This document shows positions 59,756 through 64,000 of a stretch of DNA of 64,000 nt, piece after piece; the stretch's first letter is position 1; each line of letters opens with the position of its first letter. The DNA is from Campylobacteraceae bacterium (lineage in GTDB: Bacteria; Campylobacterota; Campylobacteria; Campylobacterales; Arcobacteraceae). The notes beneath the pieces were generated by a model. The model worked only from the letters and a program-made list of their open reading frames with translations. It did no database searches and was not told the origin of the DNA. The translations under genes were made by a program, and so were the position numbers. Where the stretch lies: positions 78,009 through 142,008 of the forward strand of contig JABXII010000008.1 in NCBI GenBank assembly GCA_013373175.1, in the 5' to 3' direction.

Positions 59756-60121
59756 ATGATTGTATTTCCAGTAAAAACAAATAAAGAGAATTCTTCTGTA
59801 TCACCACTATTTGGAAAGGCAAAATATTTTGCTTTTTATGATGGTGAGAAAACGACAATAGAAGCAAACCCTTATAATAAAGGTTCAATGATAATTGATT
59901 GGTTTTTAAGTAAAGGTGTAGATAAAATAGTTATTAAAGAAATGGGAATAAAACCCTTTAATAAGTTAAAAAATACGAATATAAAAGTACTTTATGCAGG
60001 AGATGATAAAGTTACTACAAATGATGTAGTAGAAAACTTTGAAAACAATAATTTAAAATTAATCTCGGAAGAAGAACTATTAACTATAGTAAAAAATCAT
60101 AAGGGTGCAAAAGCTCACTAA
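59756..60121 (+). CDS. NifX/NafY-type (FeMo-cofactor biosynthesis domain) protein
   Basis: 121-residue ribonuclease-H-like domain of the dinitrogenase iron-molybdenum cofactor family: MIVFPVKTNKENSSVSPLFGKAKYFAFYDG, GSMIIDWFLSKGVDKIVIKEMGIKPFNKLK, IKVLYAGDDKVT. No nif genes are present in the window, so it likely binds another metal-sulfur species; such stand-alone members accompany bd oxidases or iron-sulfur genes in several bacteria. Last gene of the cyd operon, before a terminator. Confidence 0.85.
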   Translation: MIVFPVKTNKENSSVSPLFGKAKYFAFYDGEKTTIEANPYNKGSMIIDWFLSKGVDKIVIKEMGIKPFNKLKNTNIKVLYAGDDKVTTNDVVENFENNNLKLISEEELLTIVKNHKGAKAH

Positions 60122-60126
60122 AAGTT

Positions 60127-60155
60127 AAAGATACAAAGGGTTTCTTTGTATCTTT
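60127..60155. terminator. Bidirectional terminator of the cyd operon
   Basis: Perfect 12-bp stem AAAGATACAAAG / CTTTGTATCTTT with loop GGTTT, then TTGTTT; sits between convergent genes. Confidence 0.88.
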
Positions 60156-60162
60156 TGTTTAA

Positions 60163-60342
60163 TTATTTATCGTTTACTTTTTTAAACTTTGAGTAAAACT
60201 CTTCTTTGCTTCTTACAAATTTGTATTCACAATCATCAGTTGTGTATAAAACACCTTCTACCCAAACATCATCAATTTGGATTTTAACTTTATCTTCTAA
60301 AACATAATAGTTGTTACCTTTGTAGGTATATTTATTATTCAT
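60163..60342 (-). CDS. 59-residue hypothetical protein (DUF1653-like pattern)
   Basis: Short minus-strand gene, start ATG 60342 with AAGGA eleven bases upstream overlapping the previous stop. Protein MNNKYTYKGNNYYVLED...WVEGVLYTTDDCEYKFVRSKEEF is a compact beta-rich domain; the order Y-x-YKG-x-x-Y-x-VL ... F-V-R-x-x-x-x-F resembles DUF1653. Probably in an operon with the SYLF gene. Function unknown. Confidence 0.65.
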   Translation of the reverse strand: MNNKYTYKGNNYYVLEDKVKIQIDDVWVEGVLYTTDDCEYKFVRSKEEFYSKFKKVNDK

Positions 60343-60358
60343 GCTTTATAATGTCCTT

Positions 60359-60910
60359 TTAGTTTAAATCACTATCTTTCCAGTATTTTGTACCTTGAAT
60401 AGTTGCTTGTAGTGCTAAACCATTTTTAGTAAGTTTATAAAGATGAACTCCTGGTTGTACAGTTGCAGAGCCTTCAATTGAACCACCTTTTTCACCTGAT
60501 TTTGCAGCTACATCAGCTTGTGCATTTGCTTCCCAGCCATATTTTAAAAACGAATCAAAAGTCTTTTTCGTGTCAAAGATAAAGATTGCTCTAAAATCTT
60601 TTACTCCTGCCCCAAAACCAACTCCTGCAGATGCCATTTTCATGTAAGTTCTTTCTTTAGTAGAATTATTTACTGCAACGCCATTTCCACCTTCTGCTGA
60701 AAATAAAATTAGGTTTATTCCTATATTACTAAAGGTTGCATATCCATATGCATTTGAAATCTCATTTTTTGATTTAGGATATGTTTTATACAACATATTT
60801 AAAGTAGTATTACTCTCTTTATTTATTGCTAGTTTCTGTTCTTTAATAGAATCAGCTTCTAGAAATAAAAAAGAAAATAAAAATAGTATTAATATTCTTG
60901 ATATTCTCAT
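60359..60910 (-). CDS. SYLF-domain (YSC84-like) secreted lipid-binding protein
   Basis: 183 residues with a signal peptide (LILFLFSFLFLEA). The mature protein is a SYLF/YSC84 domain: SNAYGYATFSNIGINLILFSAEGGNGVAVN, MASAGVGFGAGVKDFRAIFIF, EANAQADVAAKSGEKGG. Bacterial SYLF proteins bind lipid, probably in the periplasm or at the outer membrane; in eukaryotes the domain binds phosphoinositides. 66-base gap after fumC. Role here unknown. Confidence 0.88.
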   Translation of the reverse strand: MRISRILILFLFSFLFLEADSIKEQKLAINKESNTTLNMLYKTYPKSKNEISNAYGYATFSNIGINLILFSAEGGNGVAVNNSTKERTYMKMASAGVGFGAGVKDFRAIFIFDTKKTFDSFLKYGWEANAQADVAAKSGEKGGSIEGSATVQPGVHLYKLTKNGLALQATIQGTKYWKDSDLN

Positions 60911-60976
60911 TTTTTACTCCTTTTCACTAATTCTACAAAAAAATTAATACTAAAAGTTTAAATATTTATTTTAGTA

Positions 60977-62377
60977 TTATTTTTTAGGATAAGTCATCTC
61001 TTCTGGTTTAACGTACCTTTCAAAATCTTCTTCACTTAGTAGTTTTAACTTAATAGCTTCCTCTTTAAGTGTTGTTCCATTTTTATGAGCTGTTTTAGCT
61101 ATTAGTGCAGCATTTTCATATCCAATATATGGATTAAGAGCAGTTACTAACATCAATGAGTCATTTAAATATTTTTTTATATTTTTCTTATTTGGCTCAA
61201 TTCCTACAGCACACTTGTCATTAAAGGCAAGCATAGTATCACTTAGAAGTTTGATTGATTGTAAAATATTATATGCAATTACAGGCTTAAATACATTTAA
61301 TTCAAAGTTTCCTTGTGATGCACTAACTGAAACAGTTGTATGATTTCCCATAACTTGAACAGCAACCATAGTCATAGCTTCACTTTGAGTAGGATTTACT
61401 TTTCCAGGCATGATAGAACTTCCAGGTTCATTTTCAGGAATATTAAGCTCACCAATTCCGCATCTAGGACCTGAAGCTAACCATCTAATATCATTTGCTA
61501 TTTTCATAAGGTTTGAAGCAAGGGCATTTAATGCTCCACTTAATACAACTTCTCCATCATGAGCTGTTAGAGCATGAAATTTATTTGGGTGAGATTTAAA
61601 TTTATATTTTGTATTTGTTTGTTTATTTAATACTTTACAAACTTTTTGAGAAAATTCTGGATGAGAGTTTAATCCTGTTCCAACAGCTGTTCCACCAATA
61701 GCAAGTTCACAAATATATTTCATGCTATCATCGATTTGCTCTAAAGCTTTATCAAGCATATCAACGTAGGCACTTAATTCTTGTCCTAAAGTAAGTGGAG
61801 TTGCATCTTGTAAGTGAGTTCTTCCTATTTTTACTATATTTTCAAACTCTTTACTTTTTTTCTTGAATGTCTTTTTTAAAGTTTTAATAGCTGGGATTAA
61901 CTGTTTTTGTAATTCAAGTACAAAAGATATTCTCATTGCAGTAGGGTAGGTGTCATTTGAACTTTGCCCCTTGTTTACATCGTCATTTGGATGTACAAGT
62001 TTTTCTTTTCTAAAATCACTTCCTAATATTTCAGTAGCTCTATTTGCAACTACTTCATTCATATTCATATTTGATTGAGTTCCAGAACCAGTTTGCCAAA
62101 CTACAAGGGGAAAGTTTCCTTTTAGTTTGCCTTTAATAACTTCATCGCAAGCTTGTTCTATTGCTTTACATTTTTTATCATCAAGTCTTTGAAGTTTGTT
62201 ATTTACTATTGCGCAAGCTTTTTTTAAAAAGCTAAAACCTTCTACAACTTCACTTGGCATTGTTTCATTTCCAATTGGAAAATTCTCTATACTTCTTTGA
62301 GTTTGTGCAGCCCAATATTTATCATTTGGTACTTGCATTTCTCCCATAGTGTCTTTTTCAATTCTATAATTTTTCAT
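60977..62377 (-). CDS. fumC: Class II fumarate hydratase FumC
   Basis: 466 residues of the aspartase/fumarase superfamily. Signature GSSIMPGKVNP near 320, with GSGTQSNMNMNEVVANRA, NKGQSSNDTYPTAMRI and VKIGRTHLQDATPLTLGQE. Iron-independent, stable in oxygen; interconverts fumarate and malate. Own extended -10 promoter at 62403-62408 and AAAGGA ribosome site. Encoded next to an unrelated class I fumarase. Not aspartase: the residue context around the signature is FumC-type. Confidence 0.95.
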   Translation of the reverse strand: MKNYRIEKDTMGEMQVPNDKYWAAQTQRSIENFPIGNETMPSEVVEGFSFLKKACAIVNNKLQRLDDKKCKAIEQACDEVIKGKLKGNFPLVVWQTGSGTQSNMNMNEVVANRATEILGSDFRKEKLVHPNDDVNKGQSSNDTYPTAMRISFVLELQKQLIPAIKTLKKTFKKKSKEFENIVKIGRTHLQDATPLTLGQELSAYVDMLDKALEQIDDSMKYICELAIGGTAVGTGLNSHPEFSQKVCKVLNKQTNTKYKFKSHPNKFHALTAHDGEVVLSGALNALASNLMKIANDIRWLASGPRCGIGELNIPENEPGSSIMPGKVNPTQSEAMTMVAVQVMGNHTTVSVSASQGNFELNVFKPVIAYNILQSIKLLSDTMLAFNDKCAVGIEPNKKNIKKYLNDSLMLVTALNPYIGYENAALIAKTAHKNGTTLKEEAIKLKLLSEEDFERYVKPEEMTYPKK

Positions 62378-62402
62378 TTACTATCCTTTTTAGAGATAGA
62401 GT

Positions 62403-62408
62403 ATTATA
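62403..62408 (-). promoter_or_regulatory. Extended -10 promoter of fumC
   Basis: Minus-strand TGaTATAAT 26 bases before the fumC start. No clear -35. Confidence 0.6.
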
Positions 62409-62469
62409 TCATAGATTGAAACATAATTTTAATAATTGATATCAAAAAGATATGAAAAAAATAGAAGTG

Positions 62470-62499
62470 TTACAAAGTGAAGTTTCCTTCACCTTGTAA
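62470..62499 (-). terminator. Terminator of the class I fumarase gene
   Basis: TTACAAAGTGAAG / CTTCACCTTGTAA, 13-bp stem with one mismatch and loop TTTC, just past the fumarase stop; on the minus strand a run of seven T follows after a few bases. Confidence 0.8.
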
Positions 62500-62505
62500 A
62501 AAGTT

Positions 62506-63999
62506 TTAGATAGTTCTCCATTTAGCAGGACCAGTAGTATGAATAGAAGTACCTTCAGTATCAACAGCCACAGTAACAGGCATGTCTTTTACTTCAAACT
62601 CATAAATAGCTTCCATTCCCATCTCTTCAAATGCAAGAACTTTTGCATCTTTAATAGATTGAGAAATTAAGTAAGCTGCTCCACCAGTTGCAATTAGGTA
62701 CATTGATTTATACTCTTTAATTAAATCAATTGTTGGTTGCTTTCTTTCAGCTTTACCAATCATTCCCATAATTCCAATTTCCATCATATCTTTTGTAAAT
62801 TTATCCATTCTTGTAGAAGTTGTTGGTCCAGCAGGTCCAACTTTCTCATCTCTTACAGGATCAACAGGTCCAACGTAATAAATAAATCTATCTTTTAAAT
62901 CTACACCATTTGGAAGAGGTTTATTGGCATTTTTATATTCAACTATTTTTTTATGAGCTGCATCTCTTGCTGTTAAGATTTTTCCAGATAATAATAAAGT
63001 ATCACCTGATTTATATTGAGATAAGTTCTCTTTAGTTAAATCTTCAATATTTACTTTTTTAACTGTATCCATTGGCAGTTCTAAGTCTGGCCAAATATCT
63101 AAGTCTGGTTTATTAAATTTAGCTGCACCATTTCCATCAAGTTCAAAATGAATATGTCTAGTTGCAGCACAGTTAGGAATCATAGCAACAGGAAGTGAAG
63201 CTGCATGACATGGATAGTCTAAGATTTTAACATCTAAAACTGTAGTCATACCACCAAGACCTTGTGCACCAATACCAATTTTATTAATATCTTCATACAA
63301 TCTTAGTCTTAACTCTTCTAAAGCATTTTTTGGACCTCTTGCTTTAAGTTCATGAATATCAACATGACCCATTAAAGCTTCTTTAGCTAATAGCATTGAT
63401 TTTTCTGGATTACCACCAATACCAATACCTAAAATACCAGGAGGACACCATCCTGCTCCCATTTGTGCTACATTTTCCATAACCCAATCATATACACTAT
63501 CTGATGGATTTAATACAGTAAATTTAGATTTGTTTTCACTTCCTCCACCTTTAGCTGCAACTGTGATATCTATTTTATCACTATTCGCATCTACTGAGTA
63601 ATGAATTACTGCTGGAGTATTATTCTTAGTATTTTTTCTTTCACCTGCTGGGTCAGATACAACTGAGTATCTTAAAGTGTTATCTGGGTCTGTATAACCC
63701 TTTGCTACACCTTCATTTAATACATCTTCTAAATCTCTTGAAATATCTAAATTGGCTTTTAATCCAACTTTGATGAAAATATTTACACTCCCAGTATCTT
63801 GACATAATGGTCTATGTCCTAAGGCACACATTTTTGAGTTTATTAAAATTTGTCCTATTGCATTCTTTGCTGCTTCTGACTCCTCTTTTTCGTATGCTTC
63901 TACCATTCCTTTTACAAAATCTTCTGGATGGTAAAAAGAGATGTATTGACAGGCATCTGCTATACTATCGATTATATCTTTCTCTGTGATTTTTCCCAT
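62506..63999 (-). CDS. Class I (iron-sulfur) fumarate hydratase
   Basis: 497 residues; starts ATG 63999 (MGKITEKDIIDSI), one base from the window edge, so the gene seems complete. The three [4Fe-4S] cysteines are in RPLCQDTGSVN, IPNCAATRHIHF and GWCPPGILGIG. Also VGPVDPVRDEKVGPAGPTTSTRMDKF and PVAVDTEGTSIHTTGP toward the C-terminus. Oxygen-sensitive fumarase of the TCA cycle, single-chain form. Placed beside fumC, giving an oxygen-sensitive and an oxygen-tolerant pair. Its promoter lies outside the window. Confidence 0.94.
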   Translation of the reverse strand: MGKITEKDIIDSIADACQYISFYHPEDFVKGMVEAYEKEESEAAKNAIGQILINSKMCALGHRPLCQDTGSVNIFIKVGLKANLDISRDLEDVLNEGVAKGYTDPDNTLRYSVVSDPAGERKNTKNNTPAVIHYSVDANSDKIDITVAAKGGGSENKSKFTVLNPSDSVYDWVMENVAQMGAGWCPPGILGIGIGGNPEKSMLLAKEALMGHVDIHELKARGPKNALEELRLRLYEDINKIGIGAQGLGGMTTVLDVKILDYPCHAASLPVAMIPNCAATRHIHFELDGNGAAKFNKPDLDIWPDLELPMDTVKKVNIEDLTKENLSQYKSGDTLLLSGKILTARDAAHKKIVEYKNANKPLPNGVDLKDRFIYYVGPVDPVRDEKVGPAGPTTSTRMDKFTKDMMEIGIMGMIGKAERKQPTIDLIKEYKSMYLIATGGAAYLISQSIKDAKVLAFEEMGMEAIYEFEVKDMPVTVAVDTEGTSIHTTGPAKWRTI

Positions 64000-64000
64000 A

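Noticed and set aside
59756..60121. Part of a nitrogen-fixation cluster
   Set aside because: Only a single NifX/NafY-type domain, no nifHDKBE genes in the window.

Overview
The window is a strongly AT-rich, gene-dense stretch of bacterial chromosome with no rRNA, tRNA, CRISPR, phage or insertion sequence that I can see. Gene content suggests a member of the Campylobacterota, most like the Arcobacter group. The clues are lysine/isoleucine/asparagine-rich proteins, a DUF4492-cydAB operon, an epsilonproteobacterial-style two-component pair beside nhaA, TRAP uptake, many c-di-GMP and chemotaxis proteins, and promoters dominated by extended -10 boxes. The genus is an inference from style; no marker gene is present.

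Layout. 1-8.8 kb: two paralogous MocR (GntR + aminotransferase) regulators, each divergent from a small enzyme operon. One operon is MOSC, class III aminotransferase, FMN-binding PNPOx-like and transglutaminase-like. The other is AhpD-like, PNPOx-like and GNAT. The two divergent promoter regions are nearly the same sequence. 8.8-15.4 kb: a DsbC-like protein, an AEC transporter, then an HxlR regulator divergent from a six-gene operon of flavin reductases (mdaB, nfsA-like, YgiN-like, EamA exporter, nitroreductase, old yellow enzyme), which looks like a quinone/nitro/electrophile detoxification unit. 15.4-20.6 kb: a 2-hydroxyacid dehydrogenase divergent from a TRAP transporter (dctPQM) plus universal stress protein; the DctM carries an unusual extra N-terminal periplasmic domain. 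20.6-24.6 kb: thiI, a lipocalin, and the enigmatic radical SAM/DUF4130 DNA-metabolism pair.

24.6-28.5 kb: nhaA with an OmpR-type response regulator and kinase, flanked by a previously hidden 25-residue hydrophobic peptide gene; both promoters share 11-bp-spaced TGTCAAG-type repeats. 28.5-41.9 kb: seventeen minus-strand genes, mostly overlapping or closely spaced: a membrane-lipid modification cluster (SDR, NTF2-like, GPH transporter, lipocalin, FAD oxidoreductase, DUF1365, CFA-synthase-like, DUF3833), cofactor genes (thiD, thiE, cbiX, pdxH), an EAL phosphodiesterase, an UbiB-type kinase, TIGR03643 and UV endonuclease uvsE.

42-56.6 kb: a PAS-GGDEF-EAL protein, the ABC-F protein YbiT, a thioesterase, a PhnD-like binding protein/kinase/receiver set, ligA, a methyltransferase, a small membrane protein plus DUF1853, and a NIT/CZB chemoreceptor. 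56.7-64 kb: cytochrome bd operon (DUF4492, cydA, cydB, a 37-residue probable small subunit, NifX-like protein), a 59-residue small protein, a SYLF protein and two unrelated fumarases, fumC and class I fumarase.

Best candidates for new biology are the duplicated MocR operator, the nhaA/micropeptide regulon boxes, the CFA-like enzyme lacking its bicarbonate ligands, the Ig-like DctM fusion, and the hidden small proteins.
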